Below, in pieces: positions 8,584 through 16,798 of a stretch of DNA of 64,000 nt. Where the stretch lies: the NCBI GenBank assembly GCA_023379355.1, contig JAMCUD010000110.1, positions 1 to 64,000 of the forward strand, read 5' to 3'. Each line of letters starts with the position of its first letter. Position 1 is the first letter of the stretch. The notes under the pieces are model-generated. The model was given only the letters and a program-made list of their open reading frames with translations. It was not told the DNA's origin and searched no databases. The position numbers and the translations under genes are program-made. Source of the stretch: Thermoplasmatota archaeon. GTDB lineage: Archaea > Thermoplasmatota > Thermoplasmata > Thermoplasmatales > Thermoplasmataceae.

Positions 8584-9568
8584 CAAGCCTCGTTCCCACG
8601 GGATCAAATGACACCCTTATGGCAAAACTGGATATCTGCATCATTTCCTTCTGAAGATTCTTAATCCTTTCAGGTTCCGTTAGCAGAAGAATAAACCCCT
8701 CCTTTCCGCCACCCATCAACCTGGCTGCGGATGCCCCTGAATTCATGGCCTTCCTTATCATGTCTTCTATATGGGGGGTTGACACATCCGGGTTCATTGA
8801 TTTCTTGAGTTCCCAGCCTGCCCTTACTAGTTCGTTAAAAAGTAATATATCATTATTGCGAAGGGCCTTCTCCATTCTTATCGCAGTATCCTTAATTGCA
8901 TGCAATTTTTCGATTACAGGATCTCCTTCATTCTGCGACATGGTTACCTGTCTTCTCAATACAGATGAACTCTCTCTGGTGCTGCCTGTATATACGAGCA
9001 ATATCCTCCTTTCCAGTTCCCTGGCGATGTCAAGATCCATATGGAATTTCCTTGTCTCCACCAGATCTCTTTTGAACTCCATGAGTTTCAGGCCCCCCAT
9101 GGCAATGGCAAACGGGTCCTGCTTACCAAGGATTATGTTGAAGTAATTGCTCTCAAGATCGAATGCCTCCTTCGCCAGATCCTCCGGTTTCACTTCATCC
9201 CCGGTGGCAGATTTAATTATGAGAAGTATGGCATTCATCAGGGAGCTTGATGATCCCAGACCTGATCCTGGAGGCACCCCACTGTTGATCCCAATCCTCC
9301 CCTTTGTAATGCCATATTTCCTGAACAGTTCAAGAACACCGGTTAAAACGCCGTCTGAATCACTGGTGTTGGACACCAGAACACTTCTGAGGAAATCCCT
9401 CGAGGATATTTCAAGCTCATAGCCGTCACGGATGTAGGAAACCATTACCCCTCTGTCTATGGTTGCGTTCAATACTGCCGATCCATATCTGTCGCAGTAA
9501 GGGTTAATATCAGTTCCGCCACCACCAAAGCTGACTCTGAATGGGCTGTACGCAAGGATCCGGTCCAT
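8570..9568 (-). CDS. GHMP-family sugar kinase (heptose 7-phosphate kinase/HddA-like)
   Basis: A 332-residue GHMP kinase. The N terminus has the FRVSFGGGGTDI signature of the HddA/fucokinase-like branch. The ATP-binding glycine-serine loop PPGSGLGSSSS is near residue 102, and the third motif LMGGGKEGF is near 283. HddA phosphorylates D-glycero-D-manno-heptose 7-phosphate in bacterial envelope synthesis. In an archaeon without lipopolysaccharide the substrate could instead be another sugar used for glycolipids or glycoproteins. A TATA-like aataatata lies about 27 nt upstream of ATG 9568. The tail overlaps the Nudix gene by 14 bp in convergent orientation. No glycosyltransferases or sugar-nucleotide genes are adjacent, so the pathway is not shown. 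Confidence 0.82.
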   Translation of the reverse strand: MDRILAYSPFRVSFGGGGTDINPYCDRYGSAVLNATIDRGVMVSYIRDGYELEISSRDFLRSVLVSNTSDSDGVLTGVLELFRKYGITKGRIGINSGVPPGSGLGSSSSLMNAILLIIKSATGDEVKPEDLAKEAFDLESNYFNIILGKQDPFAIAMGGLKLMEFKRDLVETRKFHMDLDIARELERRILLVYTGSTRESSSVLRRQVTMSQNEGDPVIEKLHAIKDTAIRMEKALRNNDILLFNELVRAGWELKKSMNPDVSTPHIEDMIRKAMNSGASAARLMGGGKEGFILLLTEPERIKNLQKEMMQISSFAIRVSFDPVGTRLVRSF

Positions 9569-9670
9569 TGTGATTGTATTGCTGGAACTATATTATTGAT
9601 TTAGGTACAACAGGTCGCTTGGATTTTCGAGACTGCAAAAAATATACAACTTAGTAAAACATCCCTCTGC

Positions 9671-10213
9671 ATGGAAAAAAATCTGAGTTTATGGCACACG
9701 GTAAGTCCTGGAGAACATGTACCTGAAAAGGTGAATGTGATCATAGAGACCCCAAAGGGAAGCAAGAACAAGTACGAGATGTCAAAGGAATTTCCAGGCA
9801 TCCTTCTTGACAGGGTACTTCACTCATCTGTGGTTTATCCGGTAGAGTACGGAGCTATACCTCAGACACTCTACGACGACGGCGACCCCATAGATGTAAT
9901 GGTTCTGACAAGCCTGCCCACTTTTCCAGGAGTAGTTCTGGAGGCGAGACCTTTGGGAGTGATGAAGATGATGGATCAGGGAGAACTGGATAACAAGATT
10001 CTTGCTGTGGCCACGAAAGATCCTAATTTTAACCATATCAGGAATATGGATGAACTGCCGAAACATCTGCTGGACGAGATAGCCAATTTCTTCCGTACCT
10101 ATAAGATCCTGGAAAACAAGAAGACAGAAGTTCCCGGCTGGGAAGGACTTGAATTTGCAGCTTCAGAAATCAACAGATCACTGAAGGCATACAGAGAGAA
10201 ATACAGAAACTGA
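9671..10213 (+). CDS. ppa: Inorganic pyrophosphatase (class I)
   Basis: Cytoplasmic enzyme that hydrolyses pyrophosphate to two phosphates and so pulls biosynthetic reactions forward. Its 180 residues are the usual length for archaeal family I enzymes. Visible features are the KYE motif near residue 37, the VVYPVEYG segment, and the signature [10 protein letters not shown] near 76 with the metal-binding aspartates. The following [12 protein letters not shown] segment supplies further active-site acids. A TATA-like aaatatac about 27 nt before ATG 9671 indicates a leaderless message. A small unidentified gene follows one base after the stop and probably shares the transcript. Confidence 0.95.
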   Translation: MEKNLSLWHTVSPGEHVPEKVNVIIETPKGSKNKYEMSKEFPGILLDRVLHSSVVYPVEYGAIPQTLYDDGDPIDVMVLTSLPTFPGVVLEARPLGVMKMMDQGELDNKILAVATKDPNFNHIRNMDELPKHLLDEIANFFRTYKILENKKTEVPGWEGLEFAASEINRSLKAYREKYRN

Positions 10214-10214
10214 A

Positions 10215-10541
10215 ATGGATACTGATTCCGGGATACCAGTAGGGAAGGGCACAATATCGATCTCGGGGGATGTGCGAAAATTCATCAGAGGAAAAATGTA
10301 CATTCTCTTAGTCAGGCATTCCAGGCCGGGGCCGTGCAACGATGAGATGTGCCGGCAGATTGATGAGGTCCATATTTCTGCTTCAGACACAGTTCCAGAC
10401 GATTTCAGGATTGTTGCTGCAGGGGGATTTTATCTTGGCTTCCATCCTGATGTTTTTACAGGCATAGACAGAAATCGTGAAAAAATTGTACTGAAGTTCA
10501 GCTTTTCCGGGAAGGCAAACCTGAAAGGCTTCTATTTCTGA
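10215..10541 (+). CDS. Hypothetical protein downstream of ppa
   Basis: Not recognised; 108 residues, soluble, without membrane segments. It has two cysteines in a PCNDEMC arrangement near residue 40 and a glycine/aromatic stretch (GGFYLGFHPDVF) in the second half. It begins one base after the pyrophosphatase stop, which supports co-transcription and makes it more likely to be a real gene. There is no neighbour on the other side that suggests a function. Confidence 0.55.
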   Translation: MDTDSGIPVGKGTISISGDVRKFIRGKMYILLVRHSRPGPCNDEMCRQIDEVHISASDTVPDDFRIVAAGGFYLGFHPDVFTGIDRNREKIVLKFSFSGKANLKGFYF

Positions 10542-10640
10542 TTCCTGCCTTTGGGGCACTCAGTTTAATAGAACCCCCGCAATTCCCTGAGCACGTCCGG
10601 GATAGATTTCAGGAGGCGTTTACTTCTTTCAAACAGGCAG

Positions 10641-11837
10641 TTGTGGGTAGTGAGCACCGCCTCGTCCATAAGATCAATAGGTTTTGCAGCAACATGGCCT
10701 TTCCTTGCCCTTTACTTTGAGGAGTCGCTGGCCATACCTATTTCAGTGGTAGGCATCATATTTACTCTCTTTTCAGTTACTTCAATTATTTTCAGCCTTG
10801 TGGGAGGCGGGCTCGCAGACTTTCTGGGACGGAAAAACACACTACTTGCAGGATCAGCCATTAGTTTTGGACTGTTCTTCGCAATTTCATTCATAGTCCA
10901 GGACAGGGCATATGTCCTGCCCATAATGATCCTCTTTATACTGACATCCATAGGCGGATCCTTTGTTTTTCCTTCTGCTTCTGCACTTGTGGCAGATGTC
11001 ACACCCGACTCCGAGAGAACCAATGGGTATGTTGTATACAGAATCCTCACAAATCTCGGTTGGGCCATCGGACCTCTGGCCGGTTCCCTCATAATTGTGT
11101 ACGGTATCCACTGGATCTTCATTCTTGTTTCAATTTCCAGCGTAATCCAGGGCGTTCTGGTTTTATTCTTTGTAAAGGATGAAAGGAGGGCACTCCCCTC
11201 GGGCACCATGAAGGCAAAGTTCAGCATTCTATCATATGACCGATATCTTATCGTGTTCAGCATCGGCACCTTTTTCCTCACCATAGTATCATCGCAATTT
11301 TCTGTTACGCTTCCGCTCTATTCAGGAATATTTCTCCATATACCCAGTTCCCAGATAGGTTACATATATGCAGTCAATGGAATAATCGTGGTGATAGGGC
11401 AGTACCCGATAACTAACCTTCTCCGGAGATTCCAGGACATGGTGCCCATGATTCTGGGGGCCATTTTTTACAGCCTGGGATATCTATCTGTAGCCTTTTC
11501 CAGAAACCTTGCCGGCCTGATGCTTTCCATGGCAATAATAACAGTCGGGGAAAATATGACATCCCCCATAATGAATTCTGTAGTCTCAAGAATTGCCCCA
11601 TCAGACAGAGTTGCCAGATACATGGGATTTTTAGGGATGGTCAATTCGACAGGAAGGGCACTTGGCCCGTCGGCTGGAGCATTTCTGATTTCAGCATTTC
11701 TTTTCGATGGTACTCTGGTGTGGGTATTCGTTGATATTTTTGGTGCCCTTGCAATCATAACCTTTGTGATCTTTTCCATTTATGTACGACAAAGAGTCAA
11801 TATTTCTTCTAAATCAGCGGAGGCTGCGGAACATTGA
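10641..11837 (+). CDS. Major facilitator superfamily transporter
   Basis: A 398-residue permease with about twelve membrane spans. The loop between helices 2 and 3 carries the MFS signature GGGLADFLGRKNTL. A related but weaker loop (TNLLRRFQDMVP) follows helix 8. The substrate cannot be told; the shape resembles drug or sugar efflux carriers. The start is uncertain. TTG 10641 is the longest option and GTG 10650 lies in frame. An AGGAGG at 10611-10616 is too far upstream to decide between them, and a stop in frame near 10570 rules out a much longer protein. The gene overlaps the next one by four bases (TTGA). Confidence 0.85.
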   Translation: MWVVSTASSIRSIGFAATWPFLALYFEESLAIPISVVGIIFTLFSVTSIIFSLVGGGLADFLGRKNTLLAGSAISFGLFFAISFIVQDRAYVLPIMILFILTSIGGSFVFPSASALVADVTPDSERTNGYVVYRILTNLGWAIGPLAGSLIIVYGIHWIFILVSISSVIQGVLVLFFVKDERRALPSGTMKAKFSILSYDRYLIVFSIGTFFLTIVSSQFSVTLPLYSGIFLHIPSSQIGYIYAVNGIIVVIGQYPITNLLRRFQDMVPMILGAIFYSLGYLSVAFSRNLAGLMLSMAIITVGENMTSPIMNSVVSRIAPSDRVARYMGFLGMVNSTGRALGPSAGAFLISAFLFDGTLVWVFVDIFGALAIITFVIFSIYVRQRVNISSKSAEAAEH

Positions 11838-12568
11838 CATTGACCAGGAAATACACTAACCTGGATAACGGAGTGATTTCATATCTTGAGCGCCCGGGGG
11901 ACAAGCCCATGGTTTTCCTCCATGGTGTAGGCGGACTGGGAAACAACTGGATGAAACTCATAGGCCTGATTCCGAAGGATTTCAGGATTATACTTCCTGA
12001 CCTTCCCGGGCATGGGAAATCCACCCTGAGGCTGGAAGGGTGGTCAATCAGGGATCAGGTAGCTGCATTAAGGAACTTCTTCATAAAGGAGGGTATAGAA
12101 AAACCCATACTAATTGGCAATTCCTACGGAGGTTGGATCGCCACAGCCTACTGTATACATTTCGGCGACATTGAAGCCCTGATCCTGATAGACAGTGCTG
12201 GAATAAATAAGACAATTGGTGAGGATGGCGACGAAAGAATAAATGGATTCCTGGAGAGAGTCATGAGGGAATACCCGAGCAATAATCGGGAAATCATCAG
12301 TAAGATTTTGGAGAACAATTCCAGAGAGACTGAGAAGATTAAGTCCACCGATCTTCAAGGCATAACCTGCCCTACCCTAATAATCTGGGGAAAGAAGGAT
12401 AAAATAATCCCATCTGAGTATGGTATTACAATCGCAGACAATATCAGAGGAAGTTTATTCAGATTAATTGAAGAGGCGGGCCACATTCCTCATTATACAA
12501 ATTCTGAAGAAACGGCATCAATCATTTTAGAATTCCTTGCAAATGCTCATCTTTCAGGAAAGGCATAA
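11834..12568 (+). CDS. Alpha/beta-hydrolase
   Basis: A 244-residue alpha/beta-hydrolase fold enzyme. The oxyanion region HGVGGLGNNW is near residue 30, the nucleophile elbow GNSYGG near 95 supplies the catalytic serine, an acid lies in IWGKKDKI near 190, and the catalytic histidine is in AGHIPHY near 220. Such enzymes cleave esters, lactones or C-C bonds; the substrate is unknown. It is translationally coupled to the MFS gene (TTG start inside the MFS stop), so import or export and hydrolysis of one compound is plausible. The 3' end overlaps the convergent nitrilase gene by 22 bp. Confidence 0.82.
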   Translation: MTLTRKYTNLDNGVISYLERPGDKPMVFLHGVGGLGNNWMKLIGLIPKDFRIILPDLPGHGKSTLRLEGWSIRDQVAALRNFFIKEGIEKPILIGNSYGGWIATAYCIHFGDIEALILIDSAGINKTIGEDGDERINGFLERVMREYPSNNREIISKILENNSRETEKIKSTDLQGITCPTLIIWGKKDKIIPSEYGITIADNIRGSLFRLIEEAGHIPHYTNSEETASIILEFLANAHLSGKA

Positions 12569-13302
12569 ACTCCCGGATCTTCTTCCCTTCTCTTTCTTAC
12601 CAGTTCAGGAAGATAGGAATAATCCAGTTCTGAGTAATATATTTCCTCTGACCCGGCATTCTCCTCTTCAAGGACAATTCCATCACCCTCATCTCTCATT
12701 CCTGTGATTATGGAGTTTCCCTGGAAAGGTTCACTAAGGGAGTTTACCGAAATTACCGGTATTCTGTTTTCCAGAGACCTTCCACGCACATAGATATGCC
12801 ACATCCTGTGATATTTAGAGACTATGAGCGATGGATTTGCTAGAACCGTTACACCCCTCTCTGCCATGACCTTTGTGTAATATGGAAAATCCAGATCATA
12901 GCAGACAGAGACTCCAAGTTTGAAGTGCCGACAATCGAAGGCCTCTATCTTCTTTCCGGGGGTGAACCTTCCGGATTCCATCCTGTATAGAGATATTTTG
13001 TCCTGCAAACCAAGATATTTTCCTCTTTCAAAGATGTAGGCCCTGTTCTTCAGGGTATCCCCTTCTCTCACATTCAGGCTCCCCGGTATGAAGATGCAGT
13101 CTTTGTCAAGACTGAACTCCCGGAATGTTTCCATCAGAGAGGAATGGCTGGTTGATCCGAATTCAATCTCATCAGTGATCCACTTTTCAGGCATGACTAT
13201 AACAGAACCTGATGACCTCGGAATATCATCCCTCAACCTGTCAATATACGCAGAGGCAGTCTCAAGGTTCATTCGCCTACTCTGTACCATTATAGCCTTC
13301 AT
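12547..13302 (-). CDS. Nitrilase/carbon-nitrogen hydrolase family protein
   Basis: A 251-residue C-N hydrolase. The catalytic triad is readable: Glu39 in PEKW, Lys102 in QDKI, and Cys134 in VSVCYDLDFP. The length and single-domain build fit the Nit2/omega-amidase and carbamoylputrescine branches. These act on amides of small carboxylic acids, but no residue set fixes the substrate. ATG 13302 lies within the end of the upstream coaBC gene (26-bp overlap), so the two are likely co-transcribed. At its 3' end it overlaps the convergent hydrolase. Confidence 0.85.
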   Translation of the reverse strand: MKAIMVQSRRMNLETASAYIDRLRDDIPRSSGSVIVMPEKWITDEIEFGSTSHSSLMETFREFSLDKDCIFIPGSLNVREGDTLKNRAYIFERGKYLGLQDKISLYRMESGRFTPGKKIEAFDCRHFKLGVSVCYDLDFPYYTKVMAERGVTVLANPSLIVSKYHRMWHIYVRGRSLENRIPVISVNSLSEPFQGNSIITGMRDEGDGIVLEEENAGSEEIYYSELDYSYLPELVRKRREEDPGVYAFPER

Positions 13303-14512
13303 AGGCTTTCTCCTCCATCTTCATTCCTGCCATCTCCAGTATGGTCAGGGAGAGCTCCGGTTTACTCATTGTTGATCTTACTATTTCCGGACCTCCATGA
13401 ATTACGTAACTTTTGTTCCCGGGCCCGAATGGCTTCTTTCCACCTGCGAGATCGTTCACAACAAGCATATCGCAAATCTTCAGGAGATCTTCGATCTTTT
13501 TCGGATCAGAATCCCTTGAGGCAGAAAGCTTGAACCCAACGATCAGAGACTTGGTTTTTTTCCTTATCCTGGTGATGATTTTGGATCTTGGGACAAGCTT
13601 GAGATCAATTTCCTGGCCTCCATCCAGTTTGCCATTCTCCGGGGATGTGATTCTGAAGTCCGAGAGGGAAGCGGGAACAAGGATAATATCGGGATTATAC
13701 AGCCCAATTGATTCCAGTCCCCTGGATTCGAACTCGTCAGATGAATTTGCAGATATGTGATGCACGTAGGATGGGAGATCGTATGATGAGTTGCCTATAT
13801 AAACAACCTTCTCAGCCCCTAGCCTGAAGGCATTCCTGGCAATCCAGAGTGCGGTCAGACCCGTGCTTCCATTTGTGATTGATCTCACTGAATCGATCAC
13901 CTCTGAGCTTTTACCTCCCAGTATGAGAACTGTTTTTCCTTTGAGAATATAAGAACCGGATACCCGGCATACCCAGTCAATTACGGTGTCATTGTCCTCT
14001 ATCTTTGCCTTGCCCTCTTCAATCCTGGGAGGTACGACTTCAACTCCGTTATTCTGCAGGAACTCAAGGTTTTTCTGAACTGCCGGATTGTAGAGCATTG
14101 CTTCATGCATCGTTGGTGACAATAGAACTCGATTCCCATTCCCATGGGCAAAGCTGAAGAAAAGAGAAGGTGGATCATCAGCAATTCCTGATGCAGCCTT
14201 TCCAATGAAGTTGTATGTTGCAGGAATGACAGCCATGATCTTTGAGGATGGATCGCCGTGGAATTCCGAAACGTGCTCTACCCTTCCCGTTATATCTGAG
14301 ATCACCTCATTATCTGATGCCCACTGGAAAACCTTTTTTCCCACAAGTTCAGCAGCCTCACTGGAGATCACAACTTTTACCTCGGCACCCTCCCTTCTTA
14401 GTCCTCTTATAATATCAGGCGTCCGATAGATGGAAATGCTCCCTGTGACTGCTACAATGACTGTTTTTCCCTTAAGGAACTCCTCATACCTTTCATTCTC
14501 CGGCAGATCCAT
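13277..14512 (-). CDS. coaBC: Phosphopantothenoylcysteine decarboxylase/phosphopantothenate-cysteine ligase (CoaBC)
   Basis: A bifunctional coenzyme A biosynthesis enzyme of 411 residues. The N-terminal flavoprotein half (CoaC) has AVTGSISIYR near residue 20, the PATYNFIGKAASGIADD segment, and HEAMLYNPAV with the catalytic-type histidine/asparagine region. The C-terminal CoaB half has VLILGGKSSEVIDSVRSITNGSTG, LVPASLSDF and VGFKL, which bind CTP and substrate. The open frame reaches 14590, but ATG 14512 is preferred. It has an AGGTGA ribosome site six bases upstream that overlaps the thioesterase stop, and it places the protein at family length. The order thioesterase-coaBC-nitrilase suggests one operon touching CoA thioester metabolism. 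Confidence 0.9.
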   Translation of the reverse strand: MDLPENERYEEFLKGKTVIVAVTGSISIYRTPDIIRGLRREGAEVKVVISSEAAELVGKKVFQWASDNEVISDITGRVEHVSEFHGDPSSKIMAVIPATYNFIGKAASGIADDPPSLFFSFAHGNGNRVLLSPTMHEAMLYNPAVQKNLEFLQNNGVEVVPPRIEEGKAKIEDNDTVIDWVCRVSGSYILKGKTVLILGGKSSEVIDSVRSITNGSTGLTALWIARNAFRLGAEKVVYIGNSSYDLPSYVHHISANSSDEFESRGLESIGLYNPDIILVPASLSDFRITSPENGKLDGGQEIDLKLVPRSKIITRIRKKTKSLIVGFKLSASRDSDPKKIEDLLKICDMLVVNDLAGGKKPFGPGNKSYVIHGGPEIVRSTMSKPELSLTILEMAGMKMEEKAYEGYNGTE

Positions 14513-14516
14513 ACAC

Positions 14517-14912
14517 TCACCTGAAAACAAACCAGGAACCTGTTCCCCTGGCACAGAGTTTTCCCTCTCCATCATGAATTTCCATTTCACAGAAAACCAG
14601 TCTCTGACCCTCCTTTGTAATTTTTCCTGTAGCTATCACAGGACCGCTGGATATTGGTCTCATAAAATCTGTATTGAGGTTAACGGTTACCTGATTGACC
14701 AGATTGCCTCTGGTAACTATTGACAGACCCCCGGCAGTGTCCAGAAGACTCATTATTGCACCACCATGCATTATTCCTCCCGATCTAGAGATTGAAGTGG
14801 AAAATTGAGTCTTAATCTTAACAAAGCCATCTCCAGATTCCACGAGTTCGACCCCTCCCATTTGACTGAGGAATGGATCTTCCTTCAGGATCTGTTTGAT
14901 GATATCTTGCAT
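14517..14912 (-). CDS. PaaI-type hotdog-fold acyl-CoA thioesterase
   Basis: A 131-residue single hotdog domain. The family core is visible: GGIMHGGAIMSLLDTAGG near residue 45, whose HGG and the downstream Asp shape the active site, and VNLNTDFMRPI near 77. PaaI-type enzymes hydrolyse aromatic or medium-chain acyl-CoA thioesters to release CoA. It is the first gene of a likely three-gene operon with coaBC and the nitrilase. The exact acyl group is not evident. Confidence 0.85.
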   Translation of the reverse strand: MQDIIKQILKEDPFLSQMGGVELVESGDGFVKIKTQFSTSISRSGGIMHGGAIMSLLDTAGGLSIVTRGNLVNQVTVNLNTDFMRPISSGPVIATGKITKEGQRLVFCEMEIHDGEGKLCARGTGSWFVFR

Positions 14913-15225
14913 AGCTTACTGTAATGGCATCTTAATGTTAAGTTTGTTGACCTTTCACCTACCGGCATTTCAATATAGTTTGAATGCATGTAATTCTGTC
15001 CCTTCTCTCAGGCTTATGTCGGCTCTGGTTCCGGTCAAGAGCGTATGTATTTGAGGGCTGCCTTTCGTGAGATCGGCTGGATTGTTGTGAAATATAATAG
15101 CTATTTTCGCAACAAATAATGATTTTTATAATTCATTCATATTGTTTGTATTTCCTTAAAATTAACAAATCAGATATATGATTTTGGAATAGAAAAAATT
15201 TTAAATATGTATTTCATTAGTAGCT
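14913..15225. other. Intergenic region between divergent thioesterase and TrmB-type genes
   Basis: No gene seen. It contains an imperfect inverted repeat (15084-15113) and an A/T-rich promoter region for the regulator at 15226, with a TATA-like tttaaatat near 15200, about 25 nt before its ATG. The part nearer 14913 serves as the promoter of the leftward operon. Confidence 0.5.
15084..15113. promoter_or_regulatory. Imperfect inverted repeat, candidate operator of the TrmB-type regulator
   Basis: GTTGTGAAATA (15084-15094) faces TATTTTCGCAAC (15102-15113), so the arms read GTTGYGAAA(A)TA on opposite strands around a short A/T centre. It lies about 110 bp upstream of the regulator and could control either divergent unit. 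The assignment is inferred from position and symmetry alone. Confidence 0.35.
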
Positions 15226-15936
15226 ATGGAAGCTAATTTGGAGCAATTATCCGAGGTTTCTGATATGCTCAAACTTCTTGGAATGTCTTCCTATGAGGCT
15301 CAGGCCTTTTCTGCCCTCATTTTCCATGGAGTTGCAAATGCAGATACTGTCGCCGATACTGCAAAGATACCCAGAACATCAGCATACAAAGTAATGGAAT
15401 CCCTTGTGGGAAAGGGATTTGCCAAGGAAACGGACGGAAGACCTAAGATGTTTCGGTCAGTGGACCTTGGAAAACTAAGGTCTGAATATCAAGATAAATT
15501 TGACCTTCTCTTCAAGAGGCTCAAGGAGCTACAGGACGCCGTTCCATCAAAGGGGGAGCCGCAACTGGTTTACACAATATATGGAAACCAGAAGGTAATG
15601 TCGAAAATGGCAGAAATGGTGAACCTTGCCGAGAAGGAGCTCATAATATGCACCCCAAAGGTAAGAGAGATAAGGACTGAATTGAGGAAAAATCTTGAAT
15701 ATGCAATAAAGAGGGGTGTCAAGGTCATCTTTGTGACTCCGCCAAATAAGAGGGTCCCGCAGGATGCTGAGGTGTTCAGAAAGGAGGGTCTAATTGCCAC
15801 CGATATAGTATGCGATCAAACCAGAGCCATGCTCGCCGGCCCAGACATGGATGCTTGCGGGTACACAGATAACCCTGCTCTCGCTCTCCACGTATATCAG
15901 TTTGTCAGGATGATAATTCAGGGTGAAATAGGATGA
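15226..15936 (+). CDS. TrmB-family transcriptional regulator
   Basis: A 236-residue sugar-type TrmB regulator. Residues 12-80 form the winged helix (LKLLGMSSYEAQAFSAL, then a recognition region IPRTSAYKVMESL). A linker coiled coil follows near 85-105, and then a phospholipase D-like effector domain that in this family binds a small ligand (EKELIICTPKVREI, VKVIFVTPP). The start ATG 15226 has a TATA element 25 nt upstream. The endonuclease IV gene begins 13 bp after its stop. The ligand and targets are unknown. Self-control through the upstream inverted repeat is a reasonable guess. Confidence 0.85.
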   Translation: MEANLEQLSEVSDMLKLLGMSSYEAQAFSALIFHGVANADTVADTAKIPRTSAYKVMESLVGKGFAKETDGRPKMFRSVDLGKLRSEYQDKFDLLFKRLKELQDAVPSKGEPQLVYTIYGNQKVMSKMAEMVNLAEKELIICTPKVREIRTELRKNLEYAIKRGVKVIFVTPPNKRVPQDAEVFRKEGLIATDIVCDQTRAMLAGPDMDACGYTDNPALALHVYQFVRMIIQGEIG

Positions 15937-15949
15937 GTGGTGTTCAGCA

Positions 15950-16798
15950 ATGATCAATTCACCTTGTTTGGGGGGCCATGTCTCTACCTCCGGCGGAATT
16001 TGGTCTTCCGTGGATAGAGCCTCTGCTTTTTCATTCACAACATTTCAGATATTCTCCAAGAATCAGATGCAGTGGAAATCGAAACCTTTTGGCCCAGAGG
16101 ATGTTGAGAAATTCCGCCATGGTGTGATCAGTGCCGGAATGAGCAGCATAATGATACATGCCTCCTATCTGCTGAACATGGGGTCTGTGGACCCCGTATT
16201 AAGGGCGAAAGTCCTCGATGCATTTAAAGAGGAAATAAGGAGAGCAGACGAACTTGGTGTCGATCTGCTCACATTTCACCCTGGATCTGCTGGTGATGGT
16301 GACAGGGCTATATCCATAAAAACAGTGGGTGATAACCTTAATTCGGTGATCAGCAAGGACCAGAAAGTCAGGATACTGCTGGAAACATCGGCGGGGCAGG
16401 GAAGAACTGTAGGAAGCACCTTTGAAGAACTGGCAGAAATGCTTGACGAAGTGGAGTTAAAGGGTAAGGTCGGTATATGTTTCGATACCTGCCACGTATG
16501 GGCTTCAGGATATGACATAAGATCAGCAGAAGGCTATTCCGAAACCATGGATAGATTCAACAGCGTCCTTGGATTCAAAAACCTTGGAGGTTTTCACCTT
16601 AACGACTCGAAGAAAGGAATGGGAAGCAGAGTGGACAGGCATGAGCAGATTGGTGATGGGACCCTTGGAGTTGAAGGCATCTCAAATTTTGTGAAGGACA
16701 GAAGATTCTGGGACAGACCCTTGATACTTGAAACCCCTCTTGGAGAGCAAGGATATGCCAAGGATCTTGAGAAGATACACTCTATGCTCAAGGACTGA
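15950..16798 (+). CDS. nfo: Endonuclease IV (AP endonuclease)
   Basis: Base-excision repair enzyme that cuts DNA 5' to abasic sites. The 282 residues carry the three classical signatures of the family: a metal-ligand segment FHPGS near residue 105, a FDTCHVWASGYDI motif near 180, and FHLNDSK...GSRVDRHEQIGDG near 215. The N terminus GGHVSTSGG is also typical. All zinc-binding His/Asp/Glu positions appear present. It lies between a TrmB-type regulator and a DUF1015 gene, with the next start overlapping its stop, so it is co-transcribed with DUF1015. Confidence 0.93.
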   Translation: MINSPCLGGHVSTSGGIWSSVDRASAFSFTTFQIFSKNQMQWKSKPFGPEDVEKFRHGVISAGMSSIMIHASYLLNMGSVDPVLRAKVLDAFKEEIRRADELGVDLLTFHPGSAGDGDRAISIKTVGDNLNSVISKDQKVRILLETSAGQGRTVGSTFEELAEMLDEVELKGKVGICFDTCHVWASGYDIRSAEGYSETMDRFNSVLGFKNLGGFHLNDSKKGMGSRVDRHEQIGDGTLGVEGISNFVKDRRFWDRPLILETPLGEQGYAKDLEKIHSMLKD

